Shown: positions 26,444 to 36,146, numbered from the stretch's first letter. The stretch is 64,000 bases of DNA from Deltaproteobacteria bacterium (GCA_019307815.1 JAFDIV010000013.1:1-64000); one strand, 5' to 3'. A program made the numbers and translations. Notes: generated by a model not told the origin, from the letters alone.

Positions 26444-27970
26444 ATGGGCCTTTACGATCTATCGTTTTATGATGTTATTAAGCGAAATGCCTTTTGTTTC
26501 AAGGATAGCCCTGCATGGTATGAAGTAGATGATGGTCGGTCGCTAACCTTCTCGGAGTACAAGCAAGAAGTTGACCGTTTGGCTTCAGGGCTGAGGGATG
26601 CAGGCGTTGAAAAGGGAGATCGAATAGCGGTCCTTTCAAAGAACAATCTCCCCTATTTCATTCTCTATGGGGCGGCAGCAGCCCTTGGCGCTATCATGTT
26701 GCCCATAAATTGGCGACTTTCTGCCGATGAGGTGGCCTATAATATCAATGACTGTGAGCCCAAAATGGTTTTCGTGGGTGAGTCATTTGAGGAAACCATA
26801 TCCAATAAGAAAAATGAATTGAAATCTGTGCAGGGCTACTATCACCTCGGGGCGGGAAGTGGCGAATTCCCCTCTTATGAGACTTTGGCGAAGGAGAGCG
26901 GAGATTTCGAGCCCAATGAAGTCTCATGGGATGACGGATTCGTGATAATACACACTGCTGCCGTTGCTGGCAGGCCGCGGGGGGCCTTGCTGAGCCATGG
27001 CAATGTGCTGTGTGCAGACATGCATTTTGATTATTTCTTTGGGGTGACCAGCAAGGACGTGCACCTAAACCTGCTGCCATTGTTCCATGTTGGTGGACTG
27101 TTTATGGCCACAACGGCCTTCCATGGTGGTGCCCTTAATGTCAATATGAGCAAATTTGACGCCCAAACGGCAGTGAAGTTGATCCACGAAAAAAAGGTCA
27201 CTTTCATGATGGTCTTCTCACCCATCCTCTCGTCAATCTTGGATGAGCACGAAAAAAGTGGCATAGATATAGGTACACTGCAAAGTGTAACGGGCATTGA
27301 TACCCCTGAGACCATTGAGCGTTACCAAAAGACCACGGGCGGAACATTCTACTGCATGTATGGGCAGACAGAGACCTCATGCGTTGCCACCTTTTCTCCC
27401 TATAATGATAGGCCAGGGTCTGCCGGGAGGCCCTTGCCACTTGCCGAAGTGAGGCTTGTGGATGACTATGATAATCCTGTGCCCATAGGTGAGGTGGGAG
27501 AGATTACGATGAGGGGGCCCATGGTATTCAAGGGGTATTGGAATTTACCCGAAGATACGGCTTACACATTCCGTGAGGGCTGGCATCATACCGGAGACTT
27601 AGGGCGTTTCGATGAAGATGGTTTTCTCTGGTACGCTGGACGTAAGGCGGAGAAGGAACTAATCAAGCCGGGAGGAGAAAATGTGTATCCCGCTGAGGTG
27701 GAAAAGGTTATCTTACAGCACCCGGCCGTGGAAAAAACCGTCGTCTTCGGCGTTCCTGATCCCAAGTGGAAAGAAGGAATCAAGGCCGTGTGCCAGCTAA
27801 AACCTGGTGAAAAGTTAGAGGCAGAGGAACTAATCGAATTCGTCGGCCAGAGGATTGCCAGGTATAAGAAGCCCCGGTACGTGGAATTCGTGGATGAAAT
27901 TCCCATACAAGAAGACGGGAGCCCTGATAGGGCGAAGGTTAAAGAACTGTACGGTGGAGAACAAAAATAA
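26444..27970 (+). CDS. acyl-CoA synthetase (AMP-forming), second in the cluster
   Basis: A 508-residue ANL-superfamily ligase, shorter than the first one and closer to medium-chain or aromatic acid ligases in size. Nucleotide loop region VIIHTAAVAGRPRGALLSHG departs from the usual T-S-G-T-T-G-x-P-K-G: it has A-A-V-A-G-R-P-R-G, so the Lys is replaced by Arg and the Ser/Thr are lost. MYGQTETSC and HHTGDLGRFDEDGFL are normal, as is the late catalytic-Lys region (DEIPIQEDGSPDRAKVKELY). Activity may be altered. I took the ATG at 26444 with GAGG 6 nt upstream rather than a TTG at 26432. Confidence 0.8.
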   Translation: MGLYDLSFYDVIKRNAFCFKDSPAWYEVDDGRSLTFSEYKQEVDRLASGLRDAGVEKGDRIAVLSKNNLPYFILYGAAAALGAIMLPINWRLSADEVAYNINDCEPKMVFVGESFEETISNKKNELKSVQGYYHLGAGSGEFPSYETLAKESGDFEPNEVSWDDGFVIIHTAAVAGRPRGALLSHGNVLCADMHFDYFFGVTSKDVHLNLLPLFHVGGLFMATTAFHGGALNVNMSKFDAQTAVKLIHEKKVTFMMVFSPILSSILDEHEKSGIDIGTLQSVTGIDTPETIERYQKTTGGTFYCMYGQTETSCVATFSPYNDRPGSAGRPLPLAEVRLVDDYDNPVPIGEVGEITMRGPMVFKGYWNLPEDTAYTFREGWHHTGDLGRFDEDGFLWYAGRKAEKELIKPGGENVYPAEVEKVILQHPAVEKTVVFGVPDPKWKEGIKAVCQLKPGEKLEAEELIEFVGQRIARYKKPRYVEFVDEIPIQEDGSPDRAKVKELYGGEQK

Positions 27971-27997
27971 GGGTCAATAAGATATACTGGTGAATTT

Positions 27998-28025
27998 AAA
28001 AGGCCTCGCTTATGCGGGGCCTTTT
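27998..28025 (+). terminator. intrinsic terminator of the Liv/acyl-CoA ligase cluster
   Basis: AAAAGGCCTCGC (27998-28009) pairs with GCGGGGCCTTTT (28014-28025) over a 4-nt loop, with one G-T wobble and the T-run as the end of the stem. It stands 27 nt after the last stop codon of the cluster. Confidence 0.85.
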
Positions 28026-28214
28026 GGCATCACAGGCATGGTTCAGACGCCGACCTTTTGGCTTATAATAGGAACTATGGGCTATTGAACACAATTTTAC
28101 TATCGATAGGAGTAAGAAGATCTTTGAGGTCTTTAAGATTCTAAAGACCCCATAGGTGCTCTATAGCAAAGGAATTTCCGGGCAGGTGCACTTGCTCAGC
28201 AGGGGATGGACTCC

Positions 28215-28880
28215 TCACTCGTACAGGTCAAGCTTATGGCGGTGAATCTGTCCTTCAACCATATAAATGACATCTTCCGCAATATTGGTGGCATGGTCCG
28301 CAATACGTTCCAAGTGCCGGGAAACCAAGAACAGATTGATGAGAGAGTTTGCCCGGTCAGGTTCGTTTCTTAATGCGTCCTTCACCAGATCATAGCAGCG
28401 GATCTTCAAGCCGTCCACTTCATCATCCATTAATAGTACTCTGTAGGCCATATCCACATCCAGGTTCACCAGGGAGTCGAGGCTCAGTTTCAGCATGGCC
28501 TCAACCTTTGTGGCCATTTCGTCGAAGTCAAAGCTAAAAGACACAGGAGGTTTTTTGGCCACCACCAGGACCCGCTCAGCGATATTGACCGCCATATCTC
28601 CCACACGCTCCAAGTCATTGTTGATCTTGATGACAGCGACAATAAAACGGAGATCCACGGCAACAGGTTGATGGAGGGCAAGGATCTTCAGGCATTCTTC
28701 TTCTATTTCAACCTCAAGCTCGTTCATAACCTGATCTCCATCAATGATCCTTTGCGCGAGTTCCGAGTCCCTGGCCTTAAGGGCTTTCGCCGCGTTTTGC
28801 ACGCTTTCTTCAGCCATGCCTGCCATCAAGAGAATGCGCTTTTTCAATTTTTCCAGCTCCACCTGCAAGTGCCTGTTCAT
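28215..28880 (-). CDS. phoU: phosphate transport regulator PhoU
   Basis: A 221-residue all-helical protein with two repeats of the PhoU fold (metal-binding acidic runs in MNELEVEIEEECLKILA and DLVKDALRNEPDRANSLI). PhoU links the Pst transporter to PhoR and damps the Pho response when phosphate is plentiful. It is the last gene of the pst operon; its ATG overlaps the pstB stop by one nucleotide (TAATG). Some 65 nt further downstream GGTCTTTA and TAAAGACC (28128-28149) form a weak hairpin. Confidence 0.95.
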   Translation of the reverse strand: MNRHLQVELEKLKKRILLMAGMAEESVQNAAKALKARDSELAQRIIDGDQVMNELEVEIEEECLKILALHQPVAVDLRFIVAVIKINNDLERVGDMAVNIAERVLVVAKKPPVSFSFDFDEMATKVEAMLKLSLDSLVNLDVDMAYRVLLMDDEVDGLKIRCYDLVKDALRNEPDRANSLINLFLVSRHLERIADHATNIAEDVIYMVEGQIHRHKLDLYE

Positions 28881-29752
28881 TACCCGAACCTCCCGGTGAT
28901 ATAGTCCTGTGTTTGTTTTTTCCTAGGTCTGGTGAACATCGTAGATGTCTCATCGTATTCAATGAGCTTTCCCAAATAAAGAAATCCCGTGTAATCAGAG
29001 ATCCGGGCCGCCTGCTGCATGTTATGGGTGACGATCACGATAGTGTATTCCTGTTTGAGTTCGGCAATCAGTTCCTCTATCTTCAGAGTTGAGATGGGGT
29101 CGAGGGCGGAGGCAGGCTCATCAAGGAGCAGTATCTCCGGCTTGATAGCAATGGCACGGGCGATACAGAGCCGCTGCTGCTGCCCTCCAGAGATATCCGT
29201 ACCGATATGACTCAGCTTGTCTTTCACCTCATCCCATAGGGCGGCCTTTTTGAGTGCCCATTCCACGCGCTCATCCATTTGCGCGCGGGAAAGCCGCTCA
29301 TAGAGCTTCACGCCGAAGGCAATATTGTCATAAATGGACATTGGAAACGGTGTGGGCTTCTGAAATACCATCCCCACTCTTGCCCGCAGCAGGTTGAGAT
29401 TCTCCCCCGGTCCCAGGATATTTCGGCCGTCCAGCAATATTTCTCCTTCTGCGCGCTGGTTGGGGTACAGCTCATATATGCGGTTGAAACACCGTAGCAG
29501 AGTGGACTTTCCGCACCCTGACGGCCCGATGAATGCCGTAACGTGGTTTTCCAGAATGTCCAGTGAAATGGAGAACAATGCCTGGAATTTGCCATAGTAG
29601 AAGTTAAGCTCACGCACGGAGAGTTTTACTTTGTGTTGGAGACAGGCCTGATCTCTAAAATCCGAGGCTTGCTGAATTTCCAGCACAGGTGTTGCATCCG
29701 GCTTTCCATTCTGGACAGCGGTGCTCGCAACAGAGGCATTTTTTGTGTTCAT
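28880..29752 (-). CDS. pstB: phosphate ABC transporter ATP-binding protein
   Basis: A 290-residue ATPase of the high-affinity phosphate importer. Walker A is [16 protein letters not shown] (about residues 76-91), the signature is [17 protein letters not shown] and Walker B is [13 protein letters not shown]. The first 42 or so residues ([20 protein letters not shown] onward) precede the usual PstB start and look unstructured; an internal start is possible but none with a clear ribosome site was seen. Confidence 0.96.
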   Translation of the reverse strand: MNTKNASVASTAVQNGKPDATPVLEIQQASDFRDQACLQHKVKLSVRELNFYYGKFQALFSISLDILENHVTAFIGPSGCGKSTLLRCFNRIYELYPNQRAEGEILLDGRNILGPGENLNLLRARVGMVFQKPTPFPMSIYDNIAFGVKLYERLSRAQMDERVEWALKKAALWDEVKDKLSHIGTDISGGQQQRLCIARAIAIKPEILLLDEPASALDPISTLKIEELIAELKQEYTIVIVTHNMQQAARISDYTGFLYLGKLIEYDETSTMFTRPRKKQTQDYITGRFG

Positions 29753-29756
29753 TGCC

Positions 29757-30617
29757 TTAGTACCTCGATTTTGGTGTTTTCAAGAAGAGTCGCACCAATA
29801 TATTGATAAACAGAATGGCCAAGGTGATCAATACAGCACCTGCCCAGGCCAGGTGCTGCCAGTCTTCATACGGGCTCATGGCGAACTGGAAAATTACCAC
29901 CGGCAGGTTCGCAATAGGTTCATTCAGTGAATGGCTCCAGAACTGATTGTTGAGGGCCGTGAACAACAAAGGGGCGGTCTCCCCACTGATACGTGCCACG
30001 GCTAGCAGCACACCGGTAAGAATCCCGCTCCTGGCTGCACGGAACACGATCGCGATGGTGACCTTCCAGCGCGGGGCACCAAGTGCGGCCGCTGCCTCGC
30101 GCAGGGCGTTGGGCACCAGGCGCAGCATATCCTCTGTTGTGCGAACCACGGTGGGCAGGGCGATAAGTGCAAGGGCAAGGGACCCGGCAAAGCCTGAAAA
30201 ATGTCCCATATGGATCACAACTACCTCATAGACGAATACGCCGAGGATGATGGAAGGCGCACTCAGCAGAATGTCGTTAACAAAACGGATGACCGATGCC
30301 GCTCTTGACTCCCGCGCGAATTCGGAAAGGTAAGTCCCAGCCAATACACCGGCAGGTGCGCCGATCAAGATGCCTACTACGGTCAAGACAATGCTCCCCA
30401 GAATGGCGTTTCCGAGCCCCCCGGTGCCGCCCGGAGGTGGTGTGGCCTGGTGAAAAATGGAAAGGTTGAGATACCGCAGGCCTTCACTCAGCAGGGTCCA
30501 CAATAACCACAGCAGCCAGAACAACCCGAAAAGCGTGGTCCCCAGGGACGCAATGAGAACCAGGGAGTTAACAAACCGACGGCGGCGATAGAGGCCAACA
30601 TTGCGCAATCGCTGCAT
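29757..30617 (-). CDS. pstA: phosphate ABC transporter permease PstA
   Basis: A 286-residue permease with six hydrophobic segments. The coupling loop region is [18 protein letters not shown] (about residues 168-185) and [19 protein letters not shown] matches PstA. It is coupled to pstC by a one-base overlap of stop and start and lies 4 nt before pstB. Confidence 0.95.
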   Translation of the reverse strand: MQRLRNVGLYRRRRFVNSLVLIASLGTTLFGLFWLLWLLWTLLSEGLRYLNLSIFHQATPPPGGTGGLGNAILGSIVLTVVGILIGAPAGVLAGTYLSEFARESRAASVIRFVNDILLSAPSIILGVFVYEVVVIHMGHFSGFAGSLALALIALPTVVRTTEDMLRLVPNALREAAAALGAPRWKVTIAIVFRAARSGILTGVLLAVARISGETAPLLFTALNNQFWSHSLNEPIANLPVVIFQFAMSPYEDWQHLAWAGAVLITLAILFINILVRLFLKTPKSRY

Positions 30618-31594
30618 CAGCCCCGGCTCCCTTCCTGGCCGGCAATACGAAAGAGCAGGAACTTTGCCGCTGCCAGTACCACAAATGTAATCAGGAAAAG
30701 GATCAGTCCCAGAGCGATCAAAGAAGATTTGTACATCTCACCGACCGCCTCGGTGAACTGGTTTGCCAGGCTTGATGAGATGGTGTTTCCTGGCATGAAC
30801 AGGGAGGTATGAATACGGTTTGCATTCCCGATTACAAACGTCACCGCCATAGTCTCTCCCAAGGCCCGGCCAAGCCCCAGCATGATGCCACCCACAACCC
30901 CTATTTTCGTGTATGGCAGTACCACGTGACCAACGACTTCCCAGGTAGTTGCGCCGAGGGCATAGGCGGATTCCTTCAATACAGGCGGGACGACTTCAAA
31001 CATATCCCGTATCACTGCGCTCATGAAGGGGATGACCATGATGGCGAGCACAATCCCGGCAGTGAGAACCCCGATTCCCATCGGAGGCCCGCTGAAAAGC
31101 GCTCCCACCAGGGGCAGAGTGCCCAGATTATGGGAAACCCATGGCTGGACATAGTGGCCAAACAGTGGAGCAAATACAAAGAGCGCCCACATGCCATAAA
31201 TGATGCTTGGAATGGCTGCAAGGAGTTCGATTGCGATTCCGATAGGACGCTTGAGTAACACCGGGCAAAGCTCGGTAATAAACAGGGCAATTCCAAAGCT
31301 TACCGGAACCCCGATGAGCATGGCGATAACCGATGTGACCAGGGTGCCGTAAATGGAGACGAGCGCACCAAAATCCTCTGTAACCGGGTTCCATGCGGTG
31401 CTGACCAGGAAACCCAAACCGAATTTCCGGAGGGCAGGGGTTGCGCCATGAAACAGAGACACAAGAATGGCGACGATTACCGCCAGGACAGCCCAGGCGA
31501 AAATGCGTGTGCCATGATAAAACAGCTTGTCCAGGAACACGCCCCGTTGAATACTGGTATTCATTGCGTGCTCAAATGTCTGATCCGTTTTCAT
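30617..31594 (-). CDS. pstC: phosphate ABC transporter permease PstC
   Basis: A 325-residue permease, partner of Pst[21 protein letters not shown] and [20 protein letters not shown] (coupling loop) are standard. Three in-frame starts are possible. I chose the ATG at 31594 because AGGA lies 7 nt upstream; the one at 31639 lacks a ribosome site and adds 15 odd residues, and 31564 has only a weak one. It begins 159 nt after pstS, so some read-through control between the two is likely. Confidence 0.93.
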   Translation of the reverse strand: MKTDQTFEHAMNTSIQRGVFLDKLFYHGTRIFAWAVLAVIVAILVSLFHGATPALRKFGLGFLVSTAWNPVTEDFGALVSIYGTLVTSVIAMLIGVPVSFGIALFITELCPVLLKRPIGIAIELLAAIPSIIYGMWALFVFAPLFGHYVQPWVSHNLGTLPLVGALFSGPPMGIGVLTAGIVLAIMVIPFMSAVIRDMFEVVPPVLKESAYALGATTWEVVGHVVLPYTKIGVVGGIMLGLGRALGETMAVTFVIGNANRIHTSLFMPGNTISSSLANQFTEAVGEMYKSSLIALGLILFLITFVVLAAAKFLLFRIAGQEGSRG

Positions 31595-31753
31595 GCGTGT
31601 ATCCTGGTGAATCAGATGTCCTTTTGCCCCATACTGCATAGTACATAGTATAGGTAAAGTCGGTCTGATGCTCGCAGGACAAGTTCAGGTTTCAGACGTC
31701 AGATAAAACTATCTGAACGCCCAAAACCTGCATCCTGAAACGAACTGTCGGGA

Positions 31754-32812
31754 TTACTTCCAGATTGGCCGGCCCTGGAGATCCCTGATCTCCCGATCCC
31801 AGGTCTTTTCAACAAGATCTACCACGTTTGCGGGCATGGGAACGTAATCAAGGTCCAGCGCCATTTTTGCACCGTTCCGATAGGCCCAGTCAAAAAACTT
31901 CAATACCGCCCTTGCAGTATCGGGGTTTTCCTGTCTTTTGTGCGTCAGGATGAAACTGGCACCGGCAATGGGCCAGCTGTCTTTTCCGGGCTGATTGGTC
32001 AGAACCACGTAAAAACCCTTTGCGTGCGCCCACTCTGCATTTGCTGCGGCAGCCTGAAAGGTCTTACTTGACGGCTCAACATAGATGCCGGCGCGGTTTT
32101 TCATTCTCACGTAGGGCAAATGATTCTGCAAGGCATAGGCATATTCCACATATCCGATGGATCCATTGATGCGCTTGACGTACGAGGCAACGCCCTCATT
32201 GCCTTTCCCGCCGATCCCCACCGGCCAGGCAACAGCCTTTTCGTTTCCTACCTTGTTCTTCCACTCCATGCTTACCTTGGAGAGATAATTGGTGAAGATC
32301 CAGGTTGTGCCCGAACCATCTGATCGATGCACTACCTTGATGCTCTCAGATGGCAACGAAAGTCCCGGATTTTCCGCCTTGATACGGCTGTCATTCCATT
32401 TCCGTATTTTCCCAAGATATATGTCGGCCAGGAGCGCATTGGTTATCTTTAGGTCACCGGGCCCCACTCCTTTGAGATTCACCACAGGGACCACTCCGCC
32501 CATAATCATGGGAAACTGCACCAGGCCCCACCTGTCCAGCTCCTTGGGTTTCAGCGGGGCATCTGATGCGCCGAAATCAACGGTCTTTGCCTTTATCTGC
32601 CTAATGCCTCCACCCGAGCCAATGGACTGATAATTGATTTTCACGCCGGTTTCTTTATAGTACGCAGCCGCCCATTTTGAATAGACGGGATACGGAAAGG
32701 TCGCTCCTGCGCCCGAAATGGACCTCACCTCTGCACCAAAGCTTGAAGGAAAACCCAAGAGCAGGGAAATACCAATAATAATCGTCATCAGTTTCAAAGC
32801 TGTTTTGAACAT
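31754..32812 (-). CDS. pstS: phosphate-binding periplasmic protein
   Basis: A 352-residue binding protein with signal peptide (cleavage near SSFGA-EV, about residue 27). SGAGATFPYPVYSKW (about 34-48), YQSIGSGGGIRQIKAKTVDFG and VHRSDGSGTTWIFTNYLSK are the phosphate-contact loops of PstS. A strong ribosome site (GGAGGT) precedes the ATG. Pho-box-like repeats lie 29-78 bp upstream, and phoR-phoB are upstream on the same strand. Confidence 0.96.
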   Translation of the reverse strand: MFKTALKLMTIIIGISLLLGFPSSFGAEVRSISGAGATFPYPVYSKWAAAYYKETGVKINYQSIGSGGGIRQIKAKTVDFGASDAPLKPKELDRWGLVQFPMIMGGVVPVVNLKGVGPGDLKITNALLADIYLGKIRKWNDSRIKAENPGLSLPSESIKVVHRSDGSGTTWIFTNYLSKVSMEWKNKVGNEKAVAWPVGIGGKGNEGVASYVKRINGSIGYVEYAYALQNHLPYVRMKNRAGIYVEPSSKTFQAAAANAEWAHAKGFYVVLTNQPGKDSWPIAGASFILTHKRQENPDTARAVLKFFDWAYRNGAKMALDLDYVPMPANVVDLVEKTWDREIRDLQGRPIWK

Positions 32813-32840
32813 TTCATACCTCCATGAATTTTTTCAAATT

Positions 32841-32890
32841 TAATAATCAATTGTTAGGACCTTATTAAGGAAAAATGAGTATTTTGTTAG
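32841..32890 (-). promoter_or_regulatory. Pho-box-like array before pstS
   Basis: On the minus strand five hexamers follow each other with exact 11-bp spacing: CTAACA, CTCATT, TTAATA, CTAACA, TTATTA, each separated by 5 bp. PhoB-type regulators bind direct repeats with 11-bp periodicity (TTAACA-n5 in Bacillus, CTGTCAT-n4 in E. coli). The array lies 29-78 bp before the pstS start, where an activator would replace a -35 element. A further CTAACA occurs at 32981-32976. Confidence 0.5.
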
Positions 32891-33014
32891 GGCCTCTCGT
32901 ATATCACCTCCTTTCCATATCAGTGGAAACTGGATTTCTCATTTTCAGCAAGTCCACTATGATAGTAGGAAGCGATTGTTAGAATGGCGTTACGATTGTA
33001 TGAAGATATAATGA

Positions 33015-33251
33015 AAATGGGCTATGTTCGCTCAGTACGTAAAATCGGACGCAGATGTTGACAGCAAGGGCTGGCTAGTGGGAGTAAAGTTCGGACACAA
33101 AAAGGTGAAGGAACTGGGTCAATGGCAGGTGAAATATAACTATCGAAGACTGAAAAAAGACGCGTGGCCTGATTTTCTCCTGGATAGTGACTCTTATGGG
33201 GGCGCAACGGATGAAAAGCAGATGGCGCTCAGGGGCCCGGGCTATCCTTGA
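33015..33251 (+). pseudogene. remnant of an outer-membrane porin gene
   Basis: An open stretch of about 75 codons on plus reads as an internal piece of a beta-barrel porin: FAQYVKSDADVDSKGWLVGV followed by a GQWQVKYNYRRLKKDAWPDF block, alternating polar and hydrophobic residues with an aromatic girdle. From memory this resembles the putative-porin families common in Desulfobacterota. It has no signal peptide, no ribosome site and loses the pattern after about residue 63, and it runs opposite to phoR and pstS, overlapping the phoR end by 10 bp. Lying between phoR and pstS, it may have been a phosphate-stress porin. Confidence 0.55.
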
Positions 33252-35041
33252 TTGAGGCCAGCGTGTTTGAGGTGTATGGTGAAGGTGCTGCCTTTTCCCG
33301 GTGTGCTTTCAACAGAGATTTTTCCACCGTGGGCCTGTACAATGTGTTTCACGATAGCGAGCCCGAGGCCGGTCCCGCCGGCAGCTCTGCTCCTTCCCTT
33401 GTCCACCCGGTAGAACCGCTCAAAAATTCTTTGAATATGTTCAGGAGCAATGCCACAGCCTTGGTCAGTGACACTAATGGTTACTGTCTCCGCGTCTTCT
33501 TTCCGCGCATTGACACGAATGCTGCTTTCCCGGGGGCTATAGTTTATTGCGTTGTCAAGTAGATTCACAACCGCTTGCTCTATTTGACTAGCATTTCCCT
33601 TTACAGGCAGTGCCTCAGGGCAATTCAGTAAAACCTTGATTCCTTTGGCCTCTGCCTTTGTCAGGCAAAGCTGAAGAGCGGAATTGAGGACGCCTCTCAA
33701 ATTGAATTCCTGGAAGGCTGTTTTGGCAAACTCTCCCTCTTGCTCAATCCTGGACAGGGTCAACAGATCCTCCACCAAGGCCTCCAGTCTCCTGGTATGC
33801 TTTTCTATAATACCCAAGAAACGCAGTGCGTCATCGGGGTTTTCCAGCGCGCCATCAAGAAGGGTTTCAACAAATCCCTTTATAGCTGTTATGGGTGTCT
33901 TGATCTCATGGGACACATTCGCTACAAAGTCCCGCCGCATGTTTTCAAGCTCTCTTACACGGGTCACATCGGCAATGACCAGAAGTGTACCAATCCGTTT
34001 CCCATTGGTACCCAGCAATGAGCTGGAGCGAAGGTTGAGGATTCGATTATCACCGGTCCCCACCCGGATATTCATATCCTCCTCAAAGGTATCTTGCTCG
34101 TGTAAAGCACGCCTCACGAAACCGGCCAGCATCGGATTTCTAGAAATCTCCTCCATCATCATGCCCACGCAATTTTCCGGATCCACATCAAAAAGGCGGG
34201 CAGCCGCTTCATTTATGTTCATGATCCTGCCTTGAAGATCAACAGCGATCACCCCTTCCATCATACTGCTAAGAACTGTATTCAGCTCGTTTCGCTGACG
34301 GGTAATGGTTTTGATCCGCTCACGCAACCTGTCGGCCATCTCCTTCATTGTGCGGGATATTTCATCAATTTCTTTTATCCCTGAAACAGGGGGTCTCACT
34401 CCAAGGTCTCCCTTGGAATAGGCCTCGGCCACCCGACGAATTTGTTCAAGCGGCCTGCTCATATAGCGGGAAACCAGGAAGCTTATGCCTGTTGAAATAA
34501 GTGCAATAAAAAGTCCCGCCAGCGCAATTCTTTGTTGAATGGCGTGAAGGGCCTTGTCGACTGCATCCACAGGAATGGAGGTCCGAACAACACCGGCTAT
34601 GGTTTTTCCTTTGCGGACAACCACGGCCTTGTACATCAGTTTCCTTTGAAGTGTCCTGCTGAAACGGATGGCCTCGCCCGTTCCCTCCCGCATGGCTGCC
34701 CTAACCTCGGGCCGCGTAGCGTGATTGTCCATGGTCAAAGGATCGTGGTGAGAATCGCCATATACCTTGCCGTTAGGCCCGATTACCGTGATACGCGTTT
34801 CAGCCCTCTTTCCCATGCTTTTGCATATCTCATCAATCCTTTTCATGTTTGGAGGTATCAAGAGGGCAAGGATACGGTCTTCCACCAAGCGGGCCCGTGC
34901 CTCGAGATCGACAGAGACCTGGCGCAGATAGAAGCTCTTCAGAAAGCTGACTGAGTACCAGGATACAGAAACGATGGACAGTAGCGCAATGAAAAGCAAG
35001 GCAGGATAGAGCTGCCAGAGCATAGGCCTTTTTTTTGGCAT
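33242..35041 (-). CDS. phoR: phosphate regulon sensor histidine kinase
   Basis: A 599-residue membrane kinase. One transmembrane segment lies at about residues 11-30, a periplasmic sensor to about 170, a second segment at 172-190, HAMP at about 192-245, PAS at about 252-355, then HisKA with FVANVSHEIKTPITAIKGF (His378) and HATPase with the N box at NLLDNAIN (Asn497) and GTGLGLAIV. PhoR phosphorylates PhoB when phosphate is scarce. It starts 3 nt after phoB. The large periplasmic domain is more than the minimal E. coli PhoR has and resembles the Gram-positive-style sensor. Confidence 0.92.
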   Translation of the reverse strand: MPKKRPMLWQLYPALLFIALLSIVSVSWYSVSFLKSFYLRQVSVDLEARARLVEDRILALLIPPNMKRIDEICKSMGKRAETRITVIGPNGKVYGDSHHDPLTMDNHATRPEVRAAMREGTGEAIRFSRTLQRKLMYKAVVVRKGKTIAGVVRTSIPVDAVDKALHAIQQRIALAGLFIALISTGISFLVSRYMSRPLEQIRRVAEAYSKGDLGVRPPVSGIKEIDEISRTMKEMADRLRERIKTITRQRNELNTVLSSMMEGVIAVDLQGRIMNINEAAARLFDVDPENCVGMMMEEISRNPMLAGFVRRALHEQDTFEEDMNIRVGTGDNRILNLRSSSLLGTNGKRIGTLLVIADVTRVRELENMRRDFVANVSHEIKTPITAIKGFVETLLDGALENPDDALRFLGIIEKHTRRLEALVEDLLTLSRIEQEGEFAKTAFQEFNLRGVLNSALQLCLTKAEAKGIKVLLNCPEALPVKGNASQIEQAVVNLLDNAINYSPRESSIRVNARKEDAETVTISVTDQGCGIAPEHIQRIFERFYRVDKGRSRAAGGTGLGLAIVKHIVQAHGGKISVESTPGKGSTFTIHLKHAGLNQG

Positions 35042-35044
35042 TTG

Positions 35045-35734
35045 TTACCCCTTAAACCGGTATCCCACGCCGCGAACCGTCTCGATATATTTTCCGTATG
35101 GCCCGAGTTTTTTGCGGAGACCTGCTATGTGCACATCTACAGAGCGTTCGGTGACATTGTATTGCTCACCATGAATCGCATCAACAATCTGGTAGCGCGT
35201 AAAGACCCAGCCGGGCCTTTGTGCCAGACAATGAAGGATAGCGAATTCACTGAAAGTGAGGTGAACCACCTTTCCTTTCACAAGAACCTCATGTCGACCA
35301 GGATGAATCTCCAGTTGATGTATTTTCAAAGGCGATTCCTTATCAGGAGTGGGAACGTCCCTCCCCCTCCGCAAAACCGTTTTTACTCTGGCAGCTAGCA
35401 CGCGAGGGCTAAAGGGTTTGGTGACATAATCATCAGCCCCGAGTTCAAGTCCTGTGACAATATCAGCTTCTTCTCCCTTGGCAGTGAGCATGATGATAGG
35501 AATGTTTTCTGTGGATGGATCCTTTTTTAATCTCCTAGCCACTTCGAGGCCATCCATTCCCGGCAGCATTAGATCCAGAATGATGAGATGGGGTATATGG
35601 TTCTTTACCGACTGGAGCGCCTCTTCCCCGGAAGACGCACACCGGACTGCATATCCTTCTCTGGCGAGATTGAAGGTAACCAGTTCCAGAATGTCTTCTT
35701 CGTCATCCACCACCAGGATTTCTTTTTTCGCCAT
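35045..35734 (-). CDS. phoB: phosphate regulon response regulator
   Basis: A 229-residue OmpR-family regulator. Receiver: ILVVDDEEDILELVTFN with the acidic pair near residues 10-11 and LIILDLMLPGMDG with the phospho-acceptor Asp; conserved Lys in DDYVTKPFSPR. Winged-helix DNA-binding domain from about 130, ending RSVDVHIAGLRKKLGPYGKY. The start at 35734 (MAKKEILVVDDEE) has GGGGGA upstream; an extension to 35788 would add 18 unrelated residues. Phased repeats 110-135 bp upstream suggest autoregulation. Confidence 0.94.
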   Translation of the reverse strand: MAKKEILVVDDEEDILELVTFNLAREGYAVRCASSGEEALQSVKNHIPHLIILDLMLPGMDGLEVARRLKKDPSTENIPIIMLTAKGEEADIVTGLELGADDYVTKPFSPRVLAARVKTVLRRGRDVPTPDKESPLKIHQLEIHPGRHEVLVKGKVVHLTFSEFAILHCLAQRPGWVFTRYQIVDAIHGEQYNVTERSVDVHIAGLRKKLGPYGKYIETVRGVGYRFKG

Positions 35735-36146
35735 TCTTTCCCCCTGTGGTTTGATAATTTTGGTGCCCTGCCAGAAGGCGCAGCACAATTGCCTCCTGGC
35801 ACTTCCGCTCGAATACCCAGTATAGAGTGTACGATGTTAATCTATTGTGAAATTCTTGTGAGGATTCTGTTAGCGCCATATAAGTTTGTCGTATATATAC
35901 CTACTAGAGGAAGAGGCCGAGGCAGTCAAGCCGCGCCTTCCCGCAATATCCGTCAAAGAATAGGCCAATTACTTTTCGATATATGATGTTCGAAACGGAA
36001 CTGGGATTCCAACCAGACCTCCTGATGGTAAATGGTTAAGGCGGATTGAAGAACAATCGAATCACACCAGGCTGTGAAAAAGGGCAAGGGAAGCTTCGAA
36101 CCGCTTCGTTGAGGGGAGGGCCGCCAAAGTTGACTTTCTCCCCGCA
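35735..36146 (-). promoter_or_regulatory. phoB upstream region with phased Pho-box-like repeats
   Basis: On the minus strand, CTAACA, CTCACA and TTCACA follow one another at exact 11-bp spacing (35872-35845; on plus TTGTGA at 35845 and 35856, then TGTTAG at 35868). CTAACA is the same hexamer found twice before pstS. The remaining 270 bp up to the DsrE-like gene carry nothing I recognise. Confidence 0.45.

Noticed and set aside
28128-28149. GGTCTTTA/TAAAGACC dyad considered as the pst operon terminator
   Set aside because: It lies 65 nt beyond phoU and is not followed by a T-run, so it is mentioned with phoU only.
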